This document shows, piece by piece, positions 18,977 through 26,928 of a stretch of DNA of 64,000 nt. The DNA is taken from the NCBI RefSeq assembly GCF_000709345.1, contig NZ_KL448323.1:1520912-1584911 (forward strand), read 5' to 3'. The notes under the pieces were generated by a model, which was given only the letters and a program-made list of their open reading frames with translations, made no database searches and was not told the origin of the DNA. How positions within the stretch are numbered: the first letter of the stretch is position 1; each line of letters begins with the position of its first letter. The translations under genes were made by a program, and so were the position numbers. The DNA is from Polaromonas glacialis (GTDB lineage: Bacteria > Pseudomonadota > Gammaproteobacteria > Burkholderiales > Burkholderiaceae_C).

Positions 18977-19812
18977 TACAGCGTCCTCCAGGGCATTGCC
19001 TTTTTCTCAAGCCAGCCCAGGGCCAGCGTCATCAGCCAGCCGCACAGGGCCACGCTGATCATCCCGACCAGGATCATGGGCGGGTAGATGTCTTGCGAGC
19101 CTTGGTTCAGGATCTGGCCCAGGCCGGCAATCGCGCCCACCAGTTCTGCGGCGACAAGCGTGGTCCAGGAAGCCTGCAGCGACAGCCGCAGACCGGTGAA
19201 GATGCTGGGCAGCGCACCGGGAATCAGGACTTCTTTCCAGTAGCGCCAGCCCTTGATGTCGAGCATGGCGCTGGCTTCGAGCAAGGGCTGGTCGATCTGC
19301 CGCACGCCGCTGAAGGTGTTGATGACCGACGGCACAAAGGCCGCAACGAAAATCACCATCACCTTGGCAGCGTCGCCCAGTCCCAGCCAGACAATGGCGA
19401 GCGGAATCCAGGCCAGCGGTGGAATGGGACGCAGGAACAGGAAAACCGGATTTGCCAGCGCCTCCACCGTGCGGCTTGCGCCCATCGCCAGTCCAAGCAC
19501 CACGCCCAAGGTGGAAGCCACCACGAATCCCATGGTCACCAGCCGCACGCTGCGCAGTACATGCTCATGCCAGCGGGCATTGCTGTAGCCGTCAAACACG
19601 ATTTGCTTCCAGGCCGCCAGCGTTTCAGCCGGAGCAGGAAACCGCATGTTCGAAATCAACCCGGTGGCATCGGTCAGCAGCCACCAGACCAGCAGCAGCC
19701 CGGACAGCGCTGCCATGACCTGCAAGAGCCCCCGTGCGACCGGATGCAGGCGCGCACCCGTGCGATTCAGGCCGCTGGCGGCCAGGGGGTGAACGGTTTT
19801 CGCAGTTGTCAC
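18976..19812 (-). CDS. ABC transporter permease 2, sulfonate/taurine type
   Basis: 278-residue permease, first gene of the operon. GTG at 19812 is the likely start: AAAGGAGA stands 5 bases before it and the promoter and operator at 19833-19875 lie upstream of it, whereas the open frame to 19875 would run through them. Loop motif EASAMLDIKGWRYWKEVLIP and about six membrane segments mark it as SsuC/TauC-like. It is clearly diverged from the neighbouring permease, so this is not a recent tandem duplication. Confidence 0.84.
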   Translation of the reverse strand: MTTAKTVHPLAASGLNRTGARLHPVARGLLQVMAALSGLLLVWWLLTDATGLISNMRFPAPAETLAAWKQIVFDGYSNARWHEHVLRSVRLVTMGFVVASTLGVVLGLAMGASRTVEALANPVFLFLRPIPPLAWIPLAIVWLGLGDAAKVMVIFVAAFVPSVINTFSGVRQIDQPLLEASAMLDIKGWRYWKEVLIPGALPSIFTGLRLSLQASWTTLVAAELVGAIAGLGQILNQGSQDIYPPMILVGMISVALCGWLMTLALGWLEKKAMPWRTL

Positions 19813-19832
19813 CAAACTCTCCTTTGTTGACT

Positions 19833-19875
19833 TGTAAGCGCTTACATTATTTGGCATCACACTAAAATCTGTCAA
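19833..19875 (-). promoter_or_regulatory. promoter and LacI-type operator of the hps operon
   Basis: On the minus strand TTGACA (19870-19875) and AATAAT (19846-19851) are spaced by 18 bp. Overlapping the last -10 base is a perfect 14-bp palindrome TGTAAGCGCTTACA (19833-19846) of the LacI/GalR type, with the central CG. A repressor bound here would cover the start site. The adjacent divergent LacI-family gene is the obvious candidate. Confidence 0.8.
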
Positions 19876-19935
19876 TTGGTATAAATCGTTAAATTATCAG
19901 TGTTAACCCGGGGTTTCAGCCACGAAAGCACACCC

Positions 19936-19949
19936 TGTAAGCGCGTACA
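19936..19949. promoter_or_regulatory. second LacI-type operator, before the regulator gene
   Basis: TGTAAGCGCGTACA differs from the perfect site at 19833 by one base and lies 10 bp before the LacI-family ATG at 19960. It could serve autoregulation and, with the other site about 103 bp away, repression by looping. Confidence 0.7.
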
Positions 19950-19959
19950 TTCTGAACCT

Positions 19960-20997
19960 ATGACTACTCCTGAAAACAACCACCCCACCACGGACGATGT
20001 CGCGCGCATGGCGGGCGTTTCGACCGCCACGGTGTCACGCGCCCTGAACCGCCCGGAATCGGTCAGCGAAGCCTTGCGCAAGAAGGTCAATGCGGCAGTG
20101 TCGCGCCTGGGCTATGTCCCGCACGCCGGCGCACGCGCGCTGATGCTGCGCCGTTCCGGCACGGTGGGCGCGGTGTTTCCGACCGTGGACAACGCCATCT
20201 TTGCCGCAGCGATTGATGCGCTCCAGCGCCGGCTGGCGCAGTCGGACATCCAGCTGCTGATTGCCACCAGCGGCTATGACGCGACCAGCGAGATGCGCCA
20301 GGCCATCAACCTGGTGACTCGGGGCACCGATGCGCTGGTGCTGTGCGGCTTGTGCCAGCACCCTGAGTTGCTGCGTTTCATGCAGCAGCGCAACCTGCCT
20401 TGTGTTCATGTGATGGTGCATGAGCCTGACGGCAAGCACATCAGCGTCGGGTTTGACAACGTCGCGGCCATGGCCCAGGCGACGCAATATCTGATCGACC
20501 TGGGACACCGCCACATCGCCATGCTCGCCGGCGTAACGCAATTTAACGACCGTGCGCTGCAGCGCGTCGAAGGCGTGCGCAGGACAATGCAGTCGGCAGG
20601 ACTGGACCTGCCCCCCGAGCGCCTGGTGGAACGCGCCTACGCGCTGGCCGATGCGCGCCAGGGACTGCGCCAGTTGATGGCCCATGAGCCGGCGCCCACG
20701 GCGGTGATCTGCGGCAACGACGTGCTGGCGTTTGGCGCCATGCTGGAGGCAGCCAGCCTGGGCCTGCAGGTTCCGCACGATCTGTCCATCGTGGGTTTTG
20801 ACGATCTGGAGATGGCTCGCCACCTCCAGCCGGCCTTGAGCACCGTGCAAGTGCCCACTGAATCGATGTGGAGCACGGCCGCAGACCGGCTGGTAGCAGC
20901 CATCCGGGGTGAGCCCTTGCAGCGCAGCACGAAAATCGACGTGGCGCTCGTGGTGCGCCAGTCCACCGGACCGGCTCCTGCAGGCAGGCCCGGTTGA
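19960..20997 (+). CDS. LacI-family repressor of the hps operon (probable)
   Basis: 345-residue LacI/GalR regulator. Helix-turn-helix and hinge: TTDDVARMAGVSTATVSRAL through RLGYVPHAGARAL (about residues 10-60); the rest is a periplasmic-binding-protein-like core with VICGNDVLAFGAM and SIVGFDDLEMARHLQPALSTV. Start at 19960 because the earlier in-frame codon (19900) would put the second operator inside the gene. Divergent from the ABC-hps-sor operon with two matching operators between them. The inducer is unknown; DHPS or a pathway intermediate is likely. Confidence 0.88.
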   Translation: MTTPENNHPTTDDVARMAGVSTATVSRALNRPESVSEALRKKVNAAVSRLGYVPHAGARALMLRRSGTVGAVFPTVDNAIFAAAIDALQRRLAQSDIQLLIATSGYDATSEMRQAINLVTRGTDALVLCGLCQHPELLRFMQQRNLPCVHVMVHEPDGKHISVGFDNVAAMAQATQYLIDLGHRHIAMLAGVTQFNDRALQRVEGVRRTMQSAGLDLPPERLVERAYALADARQGLRQLMAHEPAPTAVICGNDVLAFGAMLEAASLGLQVPHDLSIVGFDDLEMARHLQPALSTVQVPTESMWSTAADRLVAAIRGEPLQRSTKIDVALVVRQSTGPAPAGRPG

Positions 20998-21047
20998 AAA
21001 ACGGAAGGCGCCATCACCCACAAGGCGCGTCATGCGCGATGTACCTC

Positions 21048-21797
21048 TCATGACAGGTTCAGTCCGCGCCAAATCAGGCTTGAACTGCCTGCAATCAACA
21101 GCAGCCACACGGCCTGTACCGCGCGCTTTGCGGGCATGTGCGCATGCAGGTGGCTGCCGGCCACGTAGCCCAGCAGGGCGCAGGGAAGCAGCGCAAACGC
21201 TAGCGGCAGCAGCCCTTGCTGGCGGTAAAAACCGCTGCCGGTGAAAAGCACCAGGCGAACCAGGGCCGTTCCGAAAATCAGCACGCCAATGGTCGCCCGC
21301 ATCACCGTTTTGTCAGGCAGGCGCCTTGCCAGGTAGATCATGTAAACCGGTCCGCCCGTGCCATACAGCGCCGTGAATGCGCCGCCAATCATGCCGGCGG
21401 GCACGGCCCACCCTGGCGACACCGGCACGGGCACGGCCTTGCTCAACAGGCTCCAGCTGGCATATCCCAGCACGAAAACGCCCAGCACCAGCAGCAACCA
21501 CCGTTCGCTGGCATGCACCAGCACGGTCACCCCGACCGCCATGCCCAGCAGCAAAAATGGCAGCAGGCGCAGCAACTCTCGCCGGTCCAGGTGCTTGCGG
21601 TTTTTCAAACCCAGCAAGAGGCCGGCAAAAAGATCAAACACCAGCATCATGGGCACGGCAAACCGCAGCGGGAAAAAGTGCGCCAGCAGCGGAATGGCAA
21701 TGATGGCCGCGCCAAATCCAGTAAGGCCGTAGACCGTATAGGCGACCGTCACGATCGCGGCAGCACTCAGCAGGGTGATCCAGGGAAGGTCTAGCAT
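21048..21797 (-). CDS. TauE/SafE-family membrane permease, possible sulfite/sulfonate exporter
   Basis: 249-residue protein with about eight hydrophobic helices and the two-repeat pattern of the TauE/SafE (DUF81) family (YTVYGLTGFGAAIIAIPLL, then GMIGGAFTALYGTGGPVYMI). ATG at 21797 gives the normal N-terminus MLDLPWITLLSAAAIV. Some family members export sulfite, sulfolactate or related anions, and it borders the sulfonate locus. However it is convergent with the LacI gene and faces away from the operons, so its membership is uncertain. Confidence 0.78.
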   Translation of the reverse strand: MLDLPWITLLSAAAIVTVAYTVYGLTGFGAAIIAIPLLAHFFPLRFAVPMMLVFDLFAGLLLGLKNRKHLDRRELLRLLPFLLLGMAVGVTVLVHASERWLLLVLGVFVLGYASWSLLSKAVPVPVSPGWAVPAGMIGGAFTALYGTGGPVYMIYLARRLPDKTVMRATIGVLIFGTALVRLVLFTGSGFYRQQGLLPLAFALLPCALLGYVAGSHLHAHMPAKRAVQAVWLLLIAGSSSLIWRGLNLS

Positions 21798-21914
21798 GCG
21801 CCGCCCGCACTGCACCCAGCCGAGCGCATGCCAGATACCGCCACGCGTTTGAAGCAGATATCCATGCACGTGCGCACAAACGCGTTCAGCATCCGGGCCA
21901 CTGTTCGACGTCCC

Positions 21915-23651
21915 TCACCGAACAACGTCCAGCACTTCATCCAGGATGGTCTGTCCAGGCACGACGCGGGTGAAATGCACCGGCTCACGGCGCATCGACA
22001 GCATTTGCCCCGCCTGGGTCACGGTGATGTAGCTGGAGCTTGCCAGCTCTCCGGTGTGGGGATGGTCTTCCCGAAAGTGCGCACCGCGTGAATCTTCGCG
22101 GGCCAGTGCGGAGGTGGCAATCACACGACTCACGGCAATCAGGCTCTGGAGATTGAGCCAGTCTTGCCAGCTCAGGTTGAAGGCGCGGTCGCCGTCGGCC
22201 ACGCCGGTGCTGGAGAGCCGCGCATCCAGTTCAGCCAGCGTGACCAGGGCGCGCTGCAAGCCTTCGGCGGTGCGCAAGATGCCAACGTCCTGCCACATGC
22301 AGTCGAACAGCGCTTCGCGAATCGATTCCAGGTTGCCGGGCGGATGGGCGAACGGCGCCAGATGCCAGGCAACGCTTTGCGCGATGGACGCTTCATCCGG
22401 GTCGCGCAGGCGGCCCTGTCTTTTGACCCAGGCAGCCATGCTGTCGCCGGCAATGCCGCCGAACACGGTGGAATTGGCCACGCCGTTGCCTCCGAGCCGG
22501 TTCGCGCCGTGCACACCGCCGGTGTCCTCGCCAGCGGCAAACAGCCCGGTCAGCGCCGTGGTGCAGTCGGCCTTGAACACTACGCCGCCCATCATGTAGT
22601 GGGCCGTCGGCACCACTTCCACCAGGCCGCCCGCCAGGTCAAAGCCGCAGTCGCCGCAACGCTCGACCATGCCCTTGAACTGCTTGCGTACGTTCTCGGT
22701 CCCCAGGTGCGACATCTGGATGTACACGCCGCCGTTGGGCGACGTGCGGCCGGCCCGCATCTCGGAAAAAATGGAGCGCGACACGATGTCGCGCGTGGCG
22801 CGTTCAAGCCGGGGGTCGTAGCGGTCCATGAAGCGCTTGCCGTCGCCATTGAGCAGGTAGCCGCCCGCGCCGCGCAGGCCCTCTTCCAGCACGGTGCCGG
22901 TCATGCGGGTGCCGGTGCCGGCGAGCAGGCCCGTGGGGTGGAACTGCACCATTTCCATGTCGCGGACCGGCAGACCGGCCCGCAGCGCCATGGCCAGGCC
23001 GTCGCAGGACTTGTCGCCCGAGGGGGTGTGGTATTTGTACATGGTCGGGCCGCCGCCGGTGGCGAGCAGCACAGCCTTGGCCTGCACGAAAACGAAGCCG
23101 CCGTCCTGCATGTTGATCATCAGCACACCGGCCAGGGCGGTACCGTCGGCCGTCTTGATCAGCTCGACCGCGCGATGCTCCTCCAGCCGGCCAATGCCGC
23201 GCGACCAGACCTGCTCGGACAACCTGTTGATGATCTCGATGCCGGTCAGGTCACCCTTGTGCACGGTGCGGTCGAAGGTCTGGCCGGCAAAGGCTTTCTG
23301 GTGCACGGTGCCATCGGGGTTGCGGTCAAAAAAGCAGCCGAGTTCGTTTTCCAGCTCGTGCACCCGCTCGACCGCCTTGGTCACCAGCGTCCAGGCCAGA
23401 TCCTGGTCGGACAGCCACTTGCTGCCCTCGATGGTGTCCATGAAATGCCGCTCGACCGAATCGCCTGCGGCCAGCGCGACGTTGTAGCCGCCCTGCACCA
23501 TGCGGGTACAGCCGCATTTGCCGAGCAGGCCCTTGACGGCAACGGTGATCGACAGGTCGGGCGCCGTCTGGTGCGCATGCAGGGCGGCAAACAGGCCGGC
23601 GCCGCCGGAGCCCAGGATCAGGATGTCGGTCTGCAGTCGTTTGATGTTCAT
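21915..23651 (-). CDS. SdhA/FrdA-like flavoprotein subunit
   Basis: 578-residue FAD-dependent dehydrogenase/reductase. FAD-binding GSGGAGLFAALHA (13-25), capping-domain and catalytic segments QFHPTGL and EEGLRGAGGYLL with the active Arg, and GANRLGGNGVANSTVFGG near the C-terminal part of the FAD domain. Where SdhA and FrdA have S-H-T before AQGG or AEGG, this protein reads GKCGCTRMVQGG, so the histidine that carries covalent FAD appears to be Cys. Last gene of an operon with SdhB-like, membrane and fumarase-like genes. It probably oxidises a succinate-like acid; whether succinate itself or an analogue is open. ATG overlaps the previous stop (ATGA). Confidence 0.82.
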   Translation of the reverse strand: MNIKRLQTDILILGSGGAGLFAALHAHQTAPDLSITVAVKGLLGKCGCTRMVQGGYNVALAAGDSVERHFMDTIEGSKWLSDQDLAWTLVTKAVERVHELENELGCFFDRNPDGTVHQKAFAGQTFDRTVHKGDLTGIEIINRLSEQVWSRGIGRLEEHRAVELIKTADGTALAGVLMINMQDGGFVFVQAKAVLLATGGGPTMYKYHTPSGDKSCDGLAMALRAGLPVRDMEMVQFHPTGLLAGTGTRMTGTVLEEGLRGAGGYLLNGDGKRFMDRYDPRLERATRDIVSRSIFSEMRAGRTSPNGGVYIQMSHLGTENVRKQFKGMVERCGDCGFDLAGGLVEVVPTAHYMMGGVVFKADCTTALTGLFAAGEDTGGVHGANRLGGNGVANSTVFGGIAGDSMAAWVKRQGRLRDPDEASIAQSVAWHLAPFAHPPGNLESIREALFDCMWQDVGILRTAEGLQRALVTLAELDARLSSTGVADGDRAFNLSWQDWLNLQSLIAVSRVIATSALAREDSRGAHFREDHPHTGELASSSYITVTQAGQMLSMRREPVHFTRVVPGQTILDEVLDVVR

Positions 23652-24259
23652 GCCTTCACTCCCAGGCTGGCCAGCACTTCAGCCCTTTTTCCGGCCATGC
23701 TGTGCTTGAGCTCGTCATACAGGCTGCCGCCATGGCTGTCCATGGCGACCAGCAGCGGGCCGAAATCGCGGATGCGGAATTTCCAGAGCGACTCGGGGTT
23801 CAGGTCATCCATGTCGACGTCTTCGATCTGCTTGATCCAGGTCGTTTCCAGCGCGGCGGTGCCGCCGACGATGGCCAGGTAGACGCCGCCCAACTCCTCG
23901 AAGGCGGACAGCGAGCCGTCGCGCAGGCCGCCCTTGCCGATGACCATGCGCACGCCGTAGTCGGTCATGAGCGGCCGGGTGAAGCGCTCCATGCGGTCGG
24001 AGGTGGTCGTGCCGATGCAGATCGGCCGGTAGCCTGCCGGGTACTCAGCGGATTTTTCAACCTTCTGCACATTCGGCGCGGTATGGATCACGGCATGGCC
24101 GTCCATGTCGAAGCGGGCCTGGCGGCCGTGGTCGAACATGTGGATCTGCGTCGCATCGCGGATGCCGAACAGCGTGGTATGCAGGGTGACCGTGTCGTTG
24201 ATGCGCAGCTGACGGATTTGCGCCTCGGTGACCGGCGTGGAGAGTTCGTGATGCGCCAT
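23648..24259 (-). CDS. class I fumarase-type hydro-lyase, beta subunit
   Basis: 203-residue beta subunit (TtdB/FumA C-terminal domain type). Conserved HTAPNVQKV, YRPICIGTTTSDRMERFTRPLMTDYGVRMVIGKGGL and the WKFRIRDFGPLLV segment are visible. The ATG at 24259 (MAHHELSTPVTEAQIRQL) is 11 bp after the alpha subunit stop. The enzyme hydrates fumarate, dehydrates tartrate, or acts on a methylated analogue such as mesaconate; the two-subunit form does not settle which. With the SdhA/B genes here, a fumarate-like product of the dehydrogenase is the natural substrate. Confidence 0.85.
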   Translation of the reverse strand: MAHHELSTPVTEAQIRQLRINDTVTLHTTLFGIRDATQIHMFDHGRQARFDMDGHAVIHTAPNVQKVEKSAEYPAGYRPICIGTTTSDRMERFTRPLMTDYGVRMVIGKGGLRDGSLSAFEELGGVYLAIVGGTAALETTWIKQIEDVDMDDLNPESLWKFRIRDFGPLLVAMDSHGGSLYDELKHSMAGKRAEVLASLGVKA

Positions 24260-24270
24260 GCTGAAATTCC

Positions 24271-25146
24271 TTAAAAGCCGTAAGTCACGCCCGCAGGCGT
24301 GAACGTTGCGCGGGCGCGCCGCGCCGAATGGCACTGCATGTTGACGGCGATGGGATTCATCGTGATGTGCGTCGAGGCCAGTTCGATCTGCACCGCGAAT
24401 GCCGTCGAGTCGCCGCCCAGGCCCTGCGGCCCCACGCCCAGCTGGTTCACCGCGGCAGACAGCGCCTCTTCCAGTCGGGCGCCCTCGGGGTCGCTGCAGC
24501 GGCTGCCCAGTTCGCGGGTGGCCGCGCGCTTGGCCAGCGCCATGCTCAAGTCGGACGTGCCGCCCAGGCCGACGCCGACGATGGTCGGCGGGCAGGTCTT
24601 GCCGCCGGCCGCCAGCACGCAGTCGATTACAAAGGTCTTGATGGCGTCGATACCTTCGGCCGGAATCGCCATCTTCAGGAAGGAATTGTTTTCCGAGCCG
24701 CTGCCCTTGGGGATCATTTCGATTTCCAGCAGGTCGGGCGTCTGGCTGAAGTCAATGTGGATGACGGGCACCTCGATGCCGCAGGACGTGTGGTTGTTCT
24801 TGCGCGTCAGCGGATGCACGACCGAGGAGCGCAGCGGATGCTCGCGGGTGGCGCGCTCGCATCCGCGGCGTATTGCCTGCTTGAGCGCGTGGCCGTCCAC
24901 CTGCACGTTCGAGCCGATCAGCAGGTTGTAGATGGGAATGCCGGTGTCCTGGCACAGCAGGTTGTCAGTGGCTTCCGCCACCTGGATGTTCGTCACCATG
25001 GTCGCCAGCACGCTTTGCGCCGTGGCGGCCGTTTCCGTGCGGGTCAGCCGGTCCAGCCCGGCCTTGACATCGGGCGGCAGCATCTTGAGCGCGCGGATGT
25101 ACAGCGTCATGGCGGCGTCTTCCACCGCTTGCAAATCAATCTTCAT
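24271..25146 (-). CDS. class I fumarase-type hydro-lyase, alpha subunit
   Basis: 291-residue alpha subunit carrying the [4Fe-4S] ligands. Candidate ligand cysteines lie in LLCQDTGIPIYN, in the NNHTSCGIEVPV segment or AAGGKTCPPTIVGVG, and in MQCHSARRARATF; the GVGLGGTSDLSMALAKRA motif is typical of TtdA/FumA alpha domains. It pairs with the beta subunit just downstream. Length and motifs are normal. Oxygen sensitivity is expected from the family. Confidence 0.86.
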   Translation of the reverse strand: MKIDLQAVEDAAMTLYIRALKMLPPDVKAGLDRLTRTETAATAQSVLATMVTNIQVAEATDNLLCQDTGIPIYNLLIGSNVQVDGHALKQAIRRGCERATREHPLRSSVVHPLTRKNNHTSCGIEVPVIHIDFSQTPDLLEIEMIPKGSGSENNSFLKMAIPAEGIDAIKTFVIDCVLAAGGKTCPPTIVGVGLGGTSDLSMALAKRAATRELGSRCSDPEGARLEEALSAAVNQLGVGPQGLGGDSTAFAVQIELASTHITMNPIAVNMQCHSARRARATFTPAGVTYGF

Positions 25147-25163
25147 AGGGGTTCTTCCTCGCG

Positions 25164-26156
25164 TCAGTTGGTGGTGATATTGCGGTTTTTCACCACGGTG
25201 GCCCAGAGCCTGGACTCGGCATCCATGGCCTTGGCAAATTCGGCAGCCGTGTTGCCCACCGGGGTCATGCCCTGCACGTACAGGCGCGCCTTGGTGTCGG
25301 ACTCGGCCAGCACCTTGGCGGTGTCGAGCTGTATCTTGGAAAGAATCTCCGGGGGCGTGCCGGCGGGAGCCAGAAAACCAAACCAGCCGGTGTTTTCAAA
25401 GCCCGGCAGGCCGCTTTCTGCCACGGTGGGGACGTCGGGCAACTGCTCTGAGCGCTTCTTGCCAGTCACGGCCAGCGCGCGCAGCCGTCCCGGACCCAGC
25501 AAGGCAGAGGCCGCTGCAAAGTTGCCCACCATCATCTGGATCTGGCCCGCAATCAGGTCGTTGTAGGCGACCGCCTCGCCCCGGTAAGGCACGTGCTTGA
25601 CCTCGATGTGGGCCGCATCGGCAAAGTTCTCACCCGCCAGATGCACCTGGCTGCCCACGCCGGCCGAGCCAAAGTTGAGCGCGCCGGGCGTTTCCTTGGC
25701 CAGTGCGATCAAGTCCTTCACGCTCTTGACCGGCGAGCGGTCAGGCACCACGAGCAGCATCGGCCCGCTCGCCACATTCGTGACCGGCGCCAGGTCCTTC
25801 TTGGTATCAAAGGGCATGCGCTTGTAAATGTGCGGATTGATGGTGATGCTGCCCGAGGCCATCAGCAGCGTGTAGCCGTCGGCCTGCGATTTGGCCACCA
25901 GGTCGGCGCCCAGGTTGCCGCCTGCCCCGGCGCGGTTTTCGACAATGATCGGCTGGCCCCAGAGCACCGAAAGCTTCTGGCCGATCATGCGTGCGACCAC
26001 GTCGGTGGAGCCGCCCGGCGCAAAGGGAACGACCAGGCGCACCGGCTTGGCGGGCCAGCGCTCCTGCGCAGTGGCGGGCAGGACGCTCCATGCGGCAGCC
26101 GTGACGACGGTCGCGGCAAAAACGCGGCCCAGGGCTGAACGTCGGTTAAAGGTCAT
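25164..26156 (-). CDS. Bug-family receptor in the sdh/fum-like operon
   Basis: 330-residue periplasmic receptor with signal peptide MTFNRRSALGRVFAATVVTAAAWSVLPATAQ. Family motifs WPAKPVRLVVPFAPGGSTD, ENRAGAGGNLGADLVAK and HVPYRGEAVAYNDL. It stands between the membrane anchor genes and the hydro-lyase in one run of same-strand genes, so its ligand may be the dicarboxylate consumed by this operon. No TctAB genes nearby. Confidence 0.87.
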   Translation of the reverse strand: MTFNRRSALGRVFAATVVTAAAWSVLPATAQERWPAKPVRLVVPFAPGGSTDVVARMIGQKLSVLWGQPIIVENRAGAGGNLGADLVAKSQADGYTLLMASGSITINPHIYKRMPFDTKKDLAPVTNVASGPMLLVVPDRSPVKSVKDLIALAKETPGALNFGSAGVGSQVHLAGENFADAAHIEVKHVPYRGEAVAYNDLIAGQIQMMVGNFAAASALLGPGRLRALAVTGKKRSEQLPDVPTVAESGLPGFENTGWFGFLAPAGTPPEILSKIQLDTAKVLAESDTKARLYVQGMTPVGNTAAEFAKAMDAESRLWATVVKNRNITTN

Positions 26157-26218
26157 ATCGTTGTCTCCTTGTTATGGAAAAACAGGCTTTTCGCACAGCC
26201 TGAAAAAGTCAGGAAAAG

Positions 26219-26575
26219 TCAGGAAAAAAGTGCCAGGGCGAAGGCCATTCCGGCGGCGGCGGCGAAACCCGCCGCGCCTGCAATCCAGTCCTTGCGCAGT
26301 CCCGAGGCGCTGCCGAATTCGATCAGCAGCAGGCGCACGCCGCCCATCATGTGCAGCGCCAACAGCACCACCAGGCCCCATTCGGCAAACTTGAAAAGGC
26401 CCTGGTCGGCAAACCGCAAAAAACCGTCCAGGGCGGCAGCCCCGTGCAAAGCCTGGCCCAGCGCCCAAAAGTGCAGCGGCAAGAAGGCCGCCAAGCCCAG
26501 GCCCGAAAGGCGATGCAGCAAAAAAGCCCAGTAGGCCGGATGCGCGCGGGCGCGCTGGTCGTTGCGGCGCTTCAT
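26219..26575 (-). CDS. succinate dehydrogenase-like membrane anchor subunit (b)
   Basis: 118-residue protein with three membrane helices. HRLSGLGLAAFLPLHFW resembles the cytochrome b556 signature of SdhC, and LALHMMGGVRLLLIEF supplies a second possible haem histidine. ATG at 26575 overlaps the stop of the previous anchor gene (ATGA). It anchors the flavoprotein/iron-sulfur pair and passes electrons to quinone. Confidence 0.8.
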   Translation of the reverse strand: MKRRNDQRARAHPAYWAFLLHRLSGLGLAAFLPLHFWALGQALHGAAALDGFLRFADQGLFKFAEWGLVVLLALHMMGGVRLLLIEFGSASGLRKDWIAGAAGFAAAAGMAFALALFS

Positions 26576-26928
26576 GCCGCCACCACCGCAACCACGGCGC
26601 GCAGGCCCATCACGAGCAGCAGCAGCCCGAAGGCCCGCGAGAGCCACAGCGCGGCGCCGTCCCCCAGGCCCCACCATTCGCGGGCGATGTTGGCCACGCC
26701 CACCGGCACATGCACCGCGCAGGCCACGACGAACAGCGCGTAAAACGCGGCGAAACCCCAGCTGCCCTGCGTGCGGCCCAGGATTTCACCGGCGCTCAGC
26801 CCGCCGCGCACCACGTAGATCATGACCGCCAGATGCACCAGCACGCACAGCGCCAGCACCATGGCGCTGATGCGCTGCCAGTACCAGCGCCTGGCCTGCG
26901 CCACCCCCGATGCGTGTGCGGCGCTCAC
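26572..26928 (-). CDS. succinate dehydrogenase-like membrane anchor subunit (a)
   Basis: 118-residue protein, three hydrophobic helices (residues about 20-40, 58-80 and 95-117). WQRISAMVLALCVLVHLAVM and VACAVHVPVGVANIAREWW give conserved-looking histidines for haem or quinone contact. ATGA overlaps link it to both the SdhB-like gene before it and the second anchor after it. Too divergent to call SdhC versus SdhD. Confidence 0.78.
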   Translation of the reverse strand: MSAAHASGVAQARRWYWQRISAMVLALCVLVHLAVMIYVVRGGLSAGEILGRTQGSWGFAAFYALFVVACAVHVPVGVANIAREWWGLGDGAALWLSRAFGLLLLVMGLRAVVAVVAA

